Shown one piece after another: positions 1 through 10,792 of a DNA stretch of 64,000 bases. This DNA comes from Hermatobates lingyangjiaoensis. Its lineage: Eukaryota > Arthropoda > Insecta > Hemiptera > Hermatobatidae. Location of the stretch: assembly GCA_026182355.1 (NCBI GenBank), contig JAPFBL010001928.1, positions 4,783,001 to 4,847,000 on the forward strand. The letters are read 5' to 3'. The stretch's first letter is position 1; each line of letters begins with the position of its first letter. The notes under the pieces are model-generated. The model ran no database searches, had not been told where the DNA came from, and saw only the letters and a list, made by a program, of their open reading frames with translations. Position numbers and translations under genes: made by a program.

Positions 1-1400
1 TGAGAAAATATCCTATGCCTGTTATAGAAACAAAAGAATGTGCCTAATATAATATGCCTATTATATTAGAAAAGTGAGAAAATATCTTATGCCTGTTATA
101 GAAACAAATAGATGATATTATAGGAATTACTAACGAGAATAAATTGGTGGAATAGATTTCCTATTATCTCATAACCATTTACTAAAAGGTTTGTTTGACT
201 ACTACTCTCTCATCCAAGATACATGTAGATAAAATGAAAAATGCCAGTTGTTGGCATGATAAGCCTTATCAATCTGATCCTTGATAGGATCTAATAACAC
301 CACTTTTTTACCACACAACGTTAAAATATTAACTCATACACTATTAACATTAGTCTTGTGATTTTAACCATATCACTCAAACAGGGTTACAATAATGAAA
401 TTGCAAGTACTCATTAGTTTTTTTTTGTTCTATTTTATTTCATAAAATATTGTACTAATAATTCCCTTGGCTTAGGGACTTTTTTTTTGCTATGTAAAAA
501 ATTACCTTGATGTAATTCATGTTTCGCTTGACCCCGTCATACCCAAGTTGTCACTGTTCCCTAGCAAGCTCTAATTTTCATGGTAAACCTCGTAATTAGG
601 AGTTCCAGACCAGAGGTCACTACTCTGTGTTCATTTAACGTGATACTACAAGTGTATATGTCACTAAATCGTATAAAATATCACAAAAATGTGAAGAGTA
701 GTTTCTGCGGCCTTGTAAGTCAAGAAGTCTGTACTACTTCTAGTCCGATGAATAGTGGGACACGAGGTGAGGTAAAATTCTATATTGGTTTAATGGCTTG
801 GACAATATTTTAACAGACAGGGTACTGTATGTAAGGCAAGTGATGATTCCCATCTGACGTCGTGTTGAACAAATATATCCAAATCTCCGGAGAATTAAGA
901 ATCTCTGGTTATACCATGAGCCCATTATTCTGGACTGTTTGGTTGCAGTTCTAGTCTCTATTCTACGTCTCCAAACAAAACTATCGTACGTCAAAGTTAT
1001 AAAATGACCAAATCTTGAAATATTCTTGGATTTCAGAATAAAATACAGATCGAAAATGACATTGAGAAACCGTGACTTTCCACCAGGAACACCATTAGGT
1101 GTATCTTGGATTGACAGATAAGAAAGCTCTTACTCTATCACTCAACCTTATTATTATTATTATTATTATGTCACTTCTACTTATTTATTATGTGTTTGTT
1201 TAGTTTGTTTGGTGATTCTTGCAAACACAATCATAATCATCTGCTACTTTGCAAATTGAACTTGTTGAGTTGGATGTTTTGAATAATCTACGAAGTGATG
1301 AATGAAATAGACTAAACAAAAAAATGTTAACGGGCATCCAAAATCCTCTAAAAAAAGTTTTTCTGGCTTATAATATATCACGTATAATTTGGTAGGCATA
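1..1400. other. A+T-rich non-coding sequence, left edge
   Basis: No gene seen. A 34-bp direct repeat occurs at 1-34 and 75-108, and a short (TTA)n run at about 1149-1170. The small ORFs here show no coding character. Confidence 0.5.
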
Positions 1401-1404
1401 TATA

Positions 1405-1560
1405 TGTAGTTCAATGTGCATAAAGACTCAAAAGAAAATTAAAAGCACGCAGTTACAGTCTCTAATTTTCGGTTTGAACCGTCTTCAGGAGAGATAAGAG
1501 AGGGAAACCAAGCGCACTGGTTCAGAGACGGTTGGAGACCAACAATGTTACCGCATGAGC
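1405..1560 (-). repeat. Solo arm of the 3.0-3.3 kb inverted repeat, with hammerhead-like motif
   Basis: This copy matches one arm of the inverted repeat at 3024-3330. On the minus strand, CTGAAGA (1482-1488) is followed by one base, a GGU/ACC hairpin and GAAA (1467-1470). UCUC upstream can pair with GAGA after a UUA site as stem I. All hammerhead core positions are present, with a minimal stem III. Confidence 0.55.
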
Positions 1561-3020
1561 GCCCGGTTACAGAGAATAAGGTAGACAGAAATCAATTTAT
1601 AATTAAATTAAATCAGTGGAATATGAAAAAAAAAAAGAAATAAATAAAAGAAAAAATTGATATATGAATAAAAGTTTGGACTAAGCTATGATAAAACTGA
1701 GAATATAAATAATAATATTAAATAAATAAAGTAATTAAATAATAAAGAATAACAAAGGGTATTTGATAATAACAAATCAAGTGCAAAGACAAGGGACTAA
1801 TTAAATGAAGCATTATCTCTTTTGATTAAGGTCAGGTGCACTGCGGGCACTTAACCAAATATGGGCATGTTCGGAGGGTCGTAGAGTGAGATCTTTGCGG
1901 GTCAGAATGTCGCAGAATTTGTCGCAGAATCTGTAACCTGTAGCACTCATTAAAGAGAAGACCGTGTCATCAATTTTTTGGAACAGAGAGCAACAAAAGA
2001 AAGTATGTACTAAATATATAAGAGAGGGGCTTACAACGTTTAGAACAAATAATTTAATTTTTAGTTAACGTAAAAATATGACTAAAAAGAAAACAAAACC
2101 AGCGCATTAAGGTAATGAAATCAGGTGAAAAAACATGGATTAACATGGAATATATAATACTTATACGCGTTTTTAATAATAAAAGACCTTGAATATATAT
2201 AATGTTCAATAACAGCCAATAAAAACAAGTACAAGATGAAACGAAATTATTATCGATTGGGTGATTATTTCTTAAAAAAGTGACATTCATTTAAGGTTTC
2301 TGCAGGCTTTCATACACAATACCAACACAAGGGGGGATTGTTAAATAAATGTTTCTGTTAAGGGAAAGTCAAAACATGTTTTATATGTATTTTGGAAGAG
2401 AAAACTCTTAAATGGTTTCATTCAATTACTCTGTTGCATGGTCAATAGCACTTCAACACTAAATTATTAACTTGTTAGATAGTAATTGATTGCTGTCTGC
2501 TGCCTCTTATATCTATTACTTCTTTTCTGGTCGACAAACCAAAAACCTTAACAAATCAAACTTGGTAATCTCTTGTATAACATCCTTGGCAAGGCCCCAA
2601 CTGTTTCATTTGTTCCACTCCTTTTCTCCCTGCATTTTCCAACCTTTGAAACTGCCTTTTACTTGTTTTTAAAAACATATTAACCCACCTTTTTACTCTA
2701 GTTTCAAACTTTGCCTCTGTCCTATTTATTTTATATACAACAACAATGTACTTAAGTTATTGATAGTAAAATACTTCTCCCATTACAGAAAATATGTAGC
2801 AACTCCATGATATTGTTACAAGGAACATATAAAACATTTACTACCGTAGTTTTCTATTCTTTAGGAGAAACAGGACAGGAATATGTAGTGCGAAAAATGT
2901 TTTGATGTTAGGAAATAGAAGCTTGTGTAGTGGGTTTATAAAGAACCCAATAAAATTCACTTATACACACTTTCATTTATATACATTTTTTCGTTGGAAA
3001 TACGATTCGAAACGAACAAG
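1561..3020. other. Non-coding stretch
   Basis: A+T-rich sequence without recognised genes or elements. Confidence 0.4.
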
Positions 3021-3023
3021 TAT

Positions 3024-3330
3024 AGTTCAATGTGCCGAAAGAAACATAGAGAAATTAAAAGCACACACTTACAGTCACTAATTTTTCGTTTGAACTTTCT
3101 TCAGGAGAGATAACAGAGGGAAACCAAGCGCACTGGTTCAGAGACGGTTGGAGACCCATCTCCAACGTTTGGAGACGGTTGGGGTTTCAACCGTTGGAGA
3201 TGGGTCTCCAACCGTCTCTGAACCAGTGCGCTTCCCTCTCTTACCTCTCCTGAAAACGGTTCAAACCAAAAATTAGAAACTGTAAGTGTGTGCTTTTAAT
3301 TTCTCTATGTTTCTTTCTGTACATTGAACT
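3024..3330. repeat. Inverted repeat (about 140-bp arms) with paired hammerhead-like motifs
   Basis: Left and right arms are imperfect reverse complements meeting near 3177; the outer ends share agttcaatg/cattgaact. The left arm (minus) has CTGAAGA with GAAA; the right arm (plus, about 3246) has the degraded core CTGAAAA. It is a head-to-head pair of the element seen singly at 1405-1560. Confidence 0.7.
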
Positions 3331-3465
3331 TTCATATGTATATATATATATATATAGAATTTGAAAGTTAAAACACTGAAAATATATATATTTAACTTTA
3401 CTGTACAAATTTGGTTATGAAAAATGAAATACAATAATCTGATTTCTATATTTCGATGGATTTAC

Positions 3466-3770
3466 ATGTTTTGAGGTCTACGAAGTCCCTTTTTGACGTT
3501 TTTTTCGATGATCTCTGTGTATGTGTGGGTGGCATCCAGAAGTCTGAGGGCATGTTGCTGTCCACACCATTAAATGGATATAATTCATATTATACATAAA
3601 AATGGGTATAATAGTGTAGATGTTTTGTAGTGTTTGGGGGGAATATTGCATGATAGGAAAGTCACTATATATATTAAAGTTACAACAAAGAAACTCAGGA
3701 AAGAGAATAACACTGACTATTCTCATGAGAACATTGTATATATAAGTAAAAATGAAGGTCATTCAATAAT
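3466..3770 (+). mobile_element. Truncated copy of the ACTTTACTATAAGTAAAGT DNA element
   Basis: The phrases around acatgttttgaggtc, ttcgatgat and gtgtgggtgg, and later the block ending gataggaaagtcac, match the longer copies at 40.76 and 42.57 kb. The palindromic terminus is missing. Confidence 0.5.
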
Positions 3771-3947
3771 TAAAGAAACAAAGTGGTCTGGAGAAAATTG
3801 ACTTTCCTGCTATTTGTTATAATCGCCATCAACAGTTATTCTTGATGGGACTCATTGCCCGAATGGGTTGCTATCTTTTTTATACCTGCAGTAGAGACAT
3901 CTTTCTTATGATGTTTGAGCCAATTTCCCACAAATTTTATGTCTACC

Positions 3948-4126
3948 CTCGGAAAGGACGTTAAGCCTTTAGTTCCTAGTCTGTATGAGGTCAGGTACTC
4001 GTTGAATTCTCTACTCTAATACACTTGAGCTAGGCAATATTTAGAATTCCCCAATGTATAATGCTCATAGTGTGGTATCGCAAAGTGTTCCCTTGTGGGA
4101 CTGCCTCTACAACTTAACCTAACCTA
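3948..4126 (+). mobile_element. 5'-truncated tRNA-derived SINE
   Basis: The body sequence and the (AACCT) tail match the full copies at 5564 and 11447, on the opposite strand. The tRNA-like head is missing, as expected from incomplete reverse transcription. Confidence 0.7.
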
Positions 4127-4129
4127 TGT

Positions 4130-5140
4130 TCCCTTTTTAATATATTGAATTCACTGAATTGAAAAGATAAGTTAAAAATAAAATAACAAAAACCTCCGCA
4201 AACACAATATAATTTGATAAAGCCATTAATCTGAGACAATCAAGCCAAGGCACATTTCCTGGCCTGGACTGTCAGGGTCAATATTCCAGGAGCAGCCCTC
4301 CTGGGGTAATACACTTTCCCCATGACCCCTTAACTACGAATTTATTGCATTTTCAGTAACAGTATTTCCTGATATTTTACTTGTTTCCTCTTTGCTTTAA
4401 TTAAAACTTAATGTTTTCTAATATTTCATTATTTTAATTTATATTCATTAAATCATATATTTAATTAACTGTTCGTTTATTAATTAAATTTCAGTTATTC
4501 TCTTTAAGATTTAAAAGATGTTTGTAAATTAGAAATTTTTCTCTTTTAATTAGAGATAAATCAAACAAGTAGACATAAAGTTTAAAATTCTGCATTGGTA
4601 TTAAAGTCGACAAACCAGTTGTCAAAGTTGAAAAATTAATATAATTTTTGTTAACTATGGCAAAAGTACAATTTTATAATATAATGGAAATCATACTAAT
4701 ATTTTATTTTGTAATAAAAAATATAAAATAGATATGTTGTTTTAATAAAGAGGTATTTCTTGTTTGAATTGTTTTGAATTTGAATAATTTAAGATCATAG
4801 AATTTCGAATGCAAAATACGTAATAATAAACTAATGCAGTAAATTTTTAATAACAAATTCTTACTGACTTGTGAATTGTCATATCTAAGTATAACAGTTT
4901 ATTATTGAACACTTCATATCTTTAAATCTGACATTAAGTGTTATCTTAGTGTTAGATACATCATCATTCTACCAATCTAGTTCAACATATGTTTACTATT
5001 AAGCTCTTGATGAAGCAGATTGATACGTATCATATTATTGATGAACGACTAGTCGCGATGTGAATAGAATTCATGTCTTGATATATGATAATTATCGTAT
5101 AATTTCATTAACAAATGAATAGGTCCGTTTGGACAAATTA
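4130..5140. other. Very A+T-rich non-coding stretch
   Basis: Nothing recognised. Confidence 0.4.
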
Positions 5141-5142
5141 TC

Positions 5143-5323
5143 AAACGATTTAAAGAAAAGAACACGTAAAACAACAATAAGAGAACAGCAACTCGATTTG
5201 TTGTTTACCAGCCGAGCAGAACTCATCATCTTCATCTTCTCCTTCTCCTGATGATGATGAGGTCGAAATAATATTGAAGTGAGTTCTGTGTTGTTTCTAC
5301 GTGTTCTTTCCTTTAAATCGTTT
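5143..5323 (+). repeat. Inverted-repeat element with intact hammerhead-like core
   Basis: Outer arms of about 33 bp (5143-5175 and 5290-5323) are reverse complements. Inside, on the plus strand, CTGATGA (5248-5254), one base, a GAU/GUC hairpin and GAAA (5265-5268) precede a short AU stem and a UU site. The downstream block UGAGUUCUG can pair with CAGAACUCA at 5217-5225 as distal stem I. Confidence 0.6.
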
Positions 5324-5563
5324 AATAAATATCATTAGAGTTATTTGATAACAACTGTCATGAGTTCAGTCCGATTAAATTATGTTTATTATATAACGCT
5401 TCATAATTCTTTCTTATTATTATTATTATCATTATTGAACAACATGCTCCACCAGAATACATTACATGCATTAAAAACTTCGATGTTAAGCAATAATTCT
5501 TATTAAATTATGATAATTAGCTTACAATAATAATAATCATGATAATATAAAGTAATAATACTG

Positions 5564-5880
5564 TAGGTTAGGTTAGGTTGCAGTGGCAGTTCCACAATGG
5601 ATCACACGTAGGCCGAGCATTGGCCCTTTGTGATACCACACAATGAAGATTGATTCTACAGTGGGAGTACTAAATTTTGCCTAACTCAAATGTATTTAGA
5701 GTAGGGATCTTTAACGAGTATCTGGCATCGTACAGGCGACGGTTTAACGTCCTTCTCCGAGGGACGACGCGCTCAGATTTATTCACCTCCCGCGTGAATA
5801 AATCGAGGGCCAGGTGAGGATCGAACCCCAGTCCTATCAGTTCAGAGGCGAGCATGTAACGACTGAGCTAGCCTGGCCCC
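5564..5880 (-). mobile_element. Full-length tRNA-derived SINE with AACCT tail
   Basis: Read on the minus strand it starts GGGGCCAGGCTAGCTCAG (A-box-like) and has GGTTCGATCC (B box), the layout of a tRNA-derived pol III promoter. It ends in repeated AACCT. It is flanked by a perfect 10-bp target-site duplication, aataatactg, at 5554-5563 and 5882-5891. Confidence 0.88.
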
Positions 5881-6049
5881 CAATAATACTGTAAAACAAT
5901 AATAATGTCATGATAATATAAAGTAATAACATGAAACAAAATAATAACTACACAATGATTACAATTAGACATAATGATGATAGGGCAATCGCAACAAGTC
6001 ATATTGCTCAGTACAGGCTCAATTAAGTACGTTGAAATATCTTTTTAGT

Positions 6050-6445
6050 GTTTCGTTAAATGCAACGACTAGGCTCTCGTCCAACAAAGCTGCTAAAGGT
6101 GGGAGCCACGCACCTCCAGCTGTCACCATTCGTCTCTCCAGCTCAGAGTTCGTCTCTCCTGCTCCTCTCAGAGTTCAACTCAATGCAGTCGAACAGTATG
6201 TTTTCAATTTTTTGAGCCGATCTGACGTCGCAATTACACCGTCGAGAGTTAACACTTTACAGGCGGTGAAGATAGTGACCAAATCTTCCATGCCCTGTTA
6301 GAAACTGGGTTACTTTCCAATTCACCTTGAAGTTTTCATGCGTTCTTTGTCTAACAGATGGTAAGAATCCTTTCGTAATCTGACCAATGGCCGCCTCTTT
6401 CCACGACATATACCAGCAAGCTATATTGAGTTCATAGGCCCACTG
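6050..6445 (-). pseudogene. LINE ORF2 C-terminal fossil (RNase H-like tail)
   Basis: The minus-strand translation reads WAYELNIACWYMSW... then TQFLTGHGRFGHYLHRL and, after a stop, a Cys-containing stretch ending ENILFDCIEL. TGHG.F..YL followed by CP/DC motifs is characteristic of the RNase H end of R1/Jockey-type non-LTR retrotransposons. At least two in-frame stops make it dead, and no reverse transcriptase part is seen nearby. The plus-strand 89-codon ORF here is a shadow of it. Confidence 0.7.
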
Positions 6446-7055
6446 CTATAAATCTGTTTGTAAAGCATCGATATAATTATTCTTCAAAATCAGCTTAGTT
6501 CAACATATGCTTGTATCGAATTCATCGTGTCTTAGTATCTGGTTATCAAGTATTGTTTTAGTGGTTATATAATTAATCAAAAGGAATGTTTAAAAAGACG
6601 ACACAATGTAAACGTGATGCTATTCATGTGACAATGTCACTTGATTTTATTTGAAAGCCAGAAGAGGCTAAGGCTCCAGCTGACGTCAAGCCCACGTGCC
6701 CTGATGACAGGATCAATGTTTACATCTCCCAGCCAGAACAATCACCACTTTGAATACAGCCGAGGTCAACCCTTTGCCCATTAGCTTCACATCCTCTGCA
6801 ATTAAAACAATTTCAAACTCCCAACTTTAATTAACTCACAACAATATTAACTTTCAATAACTAACTTCTATTAACTTTAGAAAGTTCTCAAATTCTTTAA
6901 GTACTCTCTGTATAATGTTAACTTTTAACTAATATCTATTTATTTTTATAAATAAATATATACATTTTTAATGCTTTGTATAATATCATTAAAAAAAAAG
7001 TATTTTTAGAAATCATATTTTACTATTTACATATTTTACTAGGAAAAAGACATAG

Positions 7056-7112
7056 AATGAACTGACACTTCTGTTTTCGACTGTGGTCGTCTTCAGGAAA
7101 AGAAGTAGTGGC
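7056..7112 (-). ncRNA. Solo hammerhead-ribozyme-like motif
   Basis: On the minus strand, CTGAAGA (7090-7096), one base, a GAC-CACA-GUC hairpin and GAAA (7075-7078) are followed by AC and GAAGUG. CUUC upstream can pair with GAAG. The UH site is weak (ACA), so it may be a decayed copy. Confidence 0.4.
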
Positions 7113-7339
7113 AGTAAGTGACAGAAGAGTAGCCAGGCTAAATCAATCAGGGTTACCATCAAGCGATCATGTAAAAAAAGATAATCTTTAATTTAAAGAA
7201 ACAATTTGTATTGTAACAATGTTGTATGTATTTCCCATATATCCAATTAGCAATATATATGTAGTAATAATATGTAAAAGATGTATAATAGAAATTTTAT
7301 TTTAATAGTAGTAGTAATAGATAAAAGACATATTAGTAA

Positions 7340-8677
7340 CTAGCAAATGCGCCCGTCTTTGACGGGTACTTTTTCAAAAATTCGGGGATGATACATGGTA
7401 TTCCAAAATATCATTAGAAATTATAGAATAGTAGAAAATATCATTATTGGTACAGTGTTAAGTAAATGCCTTTGTATACACCACATCAGCTGTCTGTCCT
7501 TCATTTTCATTCCAACCAAGAGTTGGAACCTCTGACTCTTAAGCAAGCAAACTACAGTTGACCATGTGAGAAAAACTTCGTCTCACTCCCTTCAACTCCT
7601 GCGGTAGATAGAGTATCCCCTTGAAACTTAGTACCGTCATTGCAAATCAGAGGCTGAAAGGACATTACAATCGTTTGAATGGAAACGGATAGTGACTCGG
7701 AATCAATAGTATGTGTGGTACACTCACAGAAAACCCAGTAACACACACAGGCATGATGTTCGCCTCCGTGGCGTATCTGTGCAGAGCATGAACTCAAACT
7801 TTTGGGCACTCAAATTTCGTAACATAAAATTTGTACTGCTACTAAATCACAGCATGATTGGTGCCCATACTTTAAGTTTTTAGTCATGAACAGGCAGTAA
7901 AGGAGCAGTTATGGAGTCAAATGAAATTCAGTGAGATAATGAACTGCTTCCTTACCACTAATCACTCCGTTTTCTGACTTGTAAGTTCTTTATTCGGCTG
8001 AATATAGCGCAAGAACTTGTTTGTTGATTTTTCCTGCCTGTTCATTAGTACAGGTTCACAAAGTCATTTATTCTGAATAGATAGTAGATCTTAAACTCTG
8101 GGAAACACCTTGTCAATTAGCTCTTGTTGGGAGCTTAAACACAAATGGAATTAAAATCAACTAACAATACCTACTTGCTACACCTGTATATTTTCAAAAT
8201 AAACATGTCTGTGTAGCCAGCCAAACACAATTTAAAACTCTATACCTTCGCTTCTACGTTGAATTTTTAATCCATTTAAAGCAGTTTTTAGGTTTTAAGT
8301 TAGATATACAAAATCTGGTGTGAAAGTTTCAGCGCGTAATGTCTCATAATGGATGAGTTTACTTGTGACAAACTTTTTTGCTTTAAAGATCTATAACTTC
8401 GCTTCTACGTAGAATTTCCAATGCATTCACTGCCTAGATTTTAAGTTAGACATACACAGATCCACTGTCAAATTTTCAGCTTTCTATGTCTCATGGTGAC
8501 AAAATAAAATTGTGACAGTTTACTTGTGACAACATTTTGTGGACAGACAGACAAACCGACATACGGAAATTTTTTTAAGGGTGAATTCGGTTTCTCTATT
8601 GTATGAAACGTAAAGATAACTTGAGTCAGTTCTAAGTAATGTACATATAAAAGCTTTCTTTTATTTATATAGGTAGA
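7340..8677 (-). mobile_element. Non-autonomous Helitron
   Basis: The minus-strand 3' end has a hairpin (CCCGTC-aaa-GACGGG) about ten bases before a terminal CTAG followed by T, the Helitron hallmark. The 5' end starts TC. It aligns along its ends and parts of its interior with the Helitron at 47359-48659. No Rep/helicase ORF is present. Confidence 0.75.
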
Positions 8678-8938
8678 CATATTAGTATTAAATATATAGA
8701 ACTTCTTTTAGAGTCATATTTGGAAAGTACTTCCTCATCAGGATAAGATCGGAACAGAAGATAAAATAAATATAGACAGATGCAGGTAAGCTGGTGCTTC
8801 AAGACTAAGTTCTGAAATGAATTCAAAATCTAAGTCACCCGTCGGAGTGCATTTCTTTATTTTCGTCTTCTGTTATAATCTTCTAATAACAAACTCCTAC
8901 TTCAAATATCTTTAGTAAGAGTTTTGCTCTATTCTGTA

Positions 8939-9115
8939 AATTATATACATATGTATGCATTGTTTATATACATACTATGTATGTATATGTATTGTAATAC
9001 ATGCATATGTATGCAATACATACTATATATTGTTTATGAACATACATATGTATGTAATACATACTATGTATTGTTTGTGTACATATTATGTATGTATGTA
9101 CTGTTTATATACCTA
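8939..9115 (+). repeat. ATGTAT-rich degenerate tandem repeat
   Basis: Repeated catatgtatg and ttgtttata(t)cata blocks, low complexity. The 64-codon ORF across it is not a gene. Confidence 0.6.
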
Positions 9116-9119
9116 TAAA

Positions 9120-10308
9120 AAAAGTACATGAAATCCAAAGAACTCAGTTCCACTGTGGTACTGACGAAGACCAATTGTTAGAAATATTTTAATTTTATTT
9201 CTTATTGTAATTTAGATATCATTTATATGCCTTTATATAATTAAAAATTACACAAAATAAAACATATTGCTTACTGTGACATACAGAGTTGCTAGATTTA
9301 TATCGTAATTTTTATTGTTTATTAATCCCTTAGATGTTTGAAGGCAAGAGGTAAATTTATATTCCTCTAAATTGTTACCATTAGAAATAGTATTTTTTTT
9401 AAATTAATTATTGTTTAAACATTTTGTTTGTTTACTTATGTGTAGGAATAAGTTATTAATCTTAGTTCTAGTTAATATTCTCTAAATAGTTTAGTCATCT
9501 GTGACGTGAATAAACTACAGCACTCAGTTTTGAGGCAACAACTGCAAATAAAACAGTAGTTTGTTTGATTTTGTTATCAGGTTCTCTTATCACAGATGTT
9601 CTGTACATGTTTTATGTCACTCTCTCTCTCTCTTCTGGTCGAGCTCCAAGCCTATTTTGATTGTAGTTTAGTTTCACCATTTATTAGTGCATGGAAAGAT
9701 TTGCAATTATTATATTCAACTGTAAGTATGTAATTATTTTTTCTGATATTTTAATCTCAAATAATTATAATTATTTCTTTTCTTTTAAGATTTTTAGGTC
9801 TTTTTTTTTCATTTGGTTGTGTGTGACATTAGTATCAGGAGCCTGATGACACCTGGTGAAATTTTCATCGTATAAGGAACACGTATAATACCTAACTATA
9901 ACATATATCCGGAAATGAACTTATTTTAAACAATAAAACATAAATATTACATAGCATGAGTGATATCTTCAATATCAATGCAAATCAACAAAAGTCACAT
10001 CATTTCCCCCCAAATGATACCTCTTGTCAGTGCACTAATTCAAAACAGTTATCGTTAACCCCTTAAGCACATAATCCCCAACAACTTAACATTTTAGAGG
10101 ACTTTCTTAGAAGTAATAGTAATTTTAGAAAAACATTTTAAAGTACTTGTTATAAAATCATATTTTTTATAATTGATAAAAAGACAAGAGCTGAATTAAT
10201 CACTGAATTAACTGATAACCTATGTGCTTAGATAGTCGAAAAAGTAAACTTTCCTTAATTCTTGATTTTTTTTCGTAATTTAAAATTTGATTTGAAATAT
10301 TATGATTT
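9120..10308. other. Non-coding stretch upstream of exon 1
   Basis: No gene. A weak hammerhead-like motif (CTGACGA ... GAAA) is at 9154-9180 and another (CTGATGA, ACC-U-GGU, GAAA) at 9842-9862. There is a (TC)n run near 9622. Any promoter or untranslated exon of the ECE-like gene would be expected here or farther left, but I could not identify one. Confidence 0.4.
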
Positions 10309-10462
10309 AATATTAAAATTATAGTAATCCTTCTTACCTCGTACCCTGCTGCTGAAGCTCTCGGACCGGTTTCGGGCGTTGAAGATGGGTGACGCCCGAA
10401 ACCGGTCCGAGAGCTTCAGCAGCAGGGTACGAGGTAAGACGGATTACTATAATTTTAATATT
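10309..10462. repeat. 71-bp-arm inverted repeat next to exon 1
   Basis: Arms 10309-10379 and 10392-10462 are near-perfect reverse complements around a 12-bp spacer. The plus strand holds TTGAAGA, a GGG/CCC hairpin and GAAACCGGUCC, a hammerhead-like layout with C3 changed to U. The same unit occurs singly at 38051 and, much enlarged, in the 55.3-kb palindrome. Confidence 0.75.
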
Positions 10463-10684
10463 AATAATACTAACCTCTGTGGTAATGACGAAATGCATGA
10501 ATTATGATTTAAATTTAGTTCGATAATACATTCCTGATTATGATTAAAAATTATTATAAGTTAGTCATTTTTAAAATAAAAACTGAATAAAATTCAGTGC
10601 TATTATAATCTTCACCCTTTGCTCATGGGATATTTTTGAATTCTGATGAAGATTCCAGATTCTGATGAAGATTTATGATTTCAG

Positions 10685-10792
10685 ATGACTCGTTATAAGA
10701 AGGCAGACTTTGAGGAAGACATCAGCAGCATTGGCTCCGTCCAGCTCACTGAAGGGGTGTCGTCAACTGCGACGCACATTCGCTTCCACACT
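10685..10792 (+). CDS. ECE1-like: ECE-like exon 1: cytoplasmic tail with start codon
   Basis: 36 codons from ATG ([16 protein letters not shown]...) ending HIRFHT, then donor GTCAGT; phase 0. The sequence directly before the ATG (gatttcag) looks like a splice acceptor, and an in-frame TGA sits at 10676-10678, so the ATG is the start whether or not an untranslated exon precedes it. The acidic YKK...FEED tail resembles the N-terminus of ECE proteins. It joins in phase 0 to exon 2 after a 25.8-kb intron. The distance makes the join an inference, but the tail-to-anchor match is good. Confidence 0.8.

Noticed and set aside
5811..5880. Possible tRNA gene (A and B boxes on the minus strand)
   Set aside because: It is the head of a SINE with target-site duplication; the arms do not form a proper tRNA cloverleaf and the same sequence recurs in several copies.
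6032..6301. 89-codon plus-strand ORF with near-normal composition
   Set aside because: The minus strand of the same segment reads as a LINE RNase H tail, which explains the composition.
8700..8765. Hammerhead-like motif on the minus strand (CTGATGA then CAAA)
   Set aside because: GAAA is changed and stem I cannot be drawn; too weak to list as a feature.
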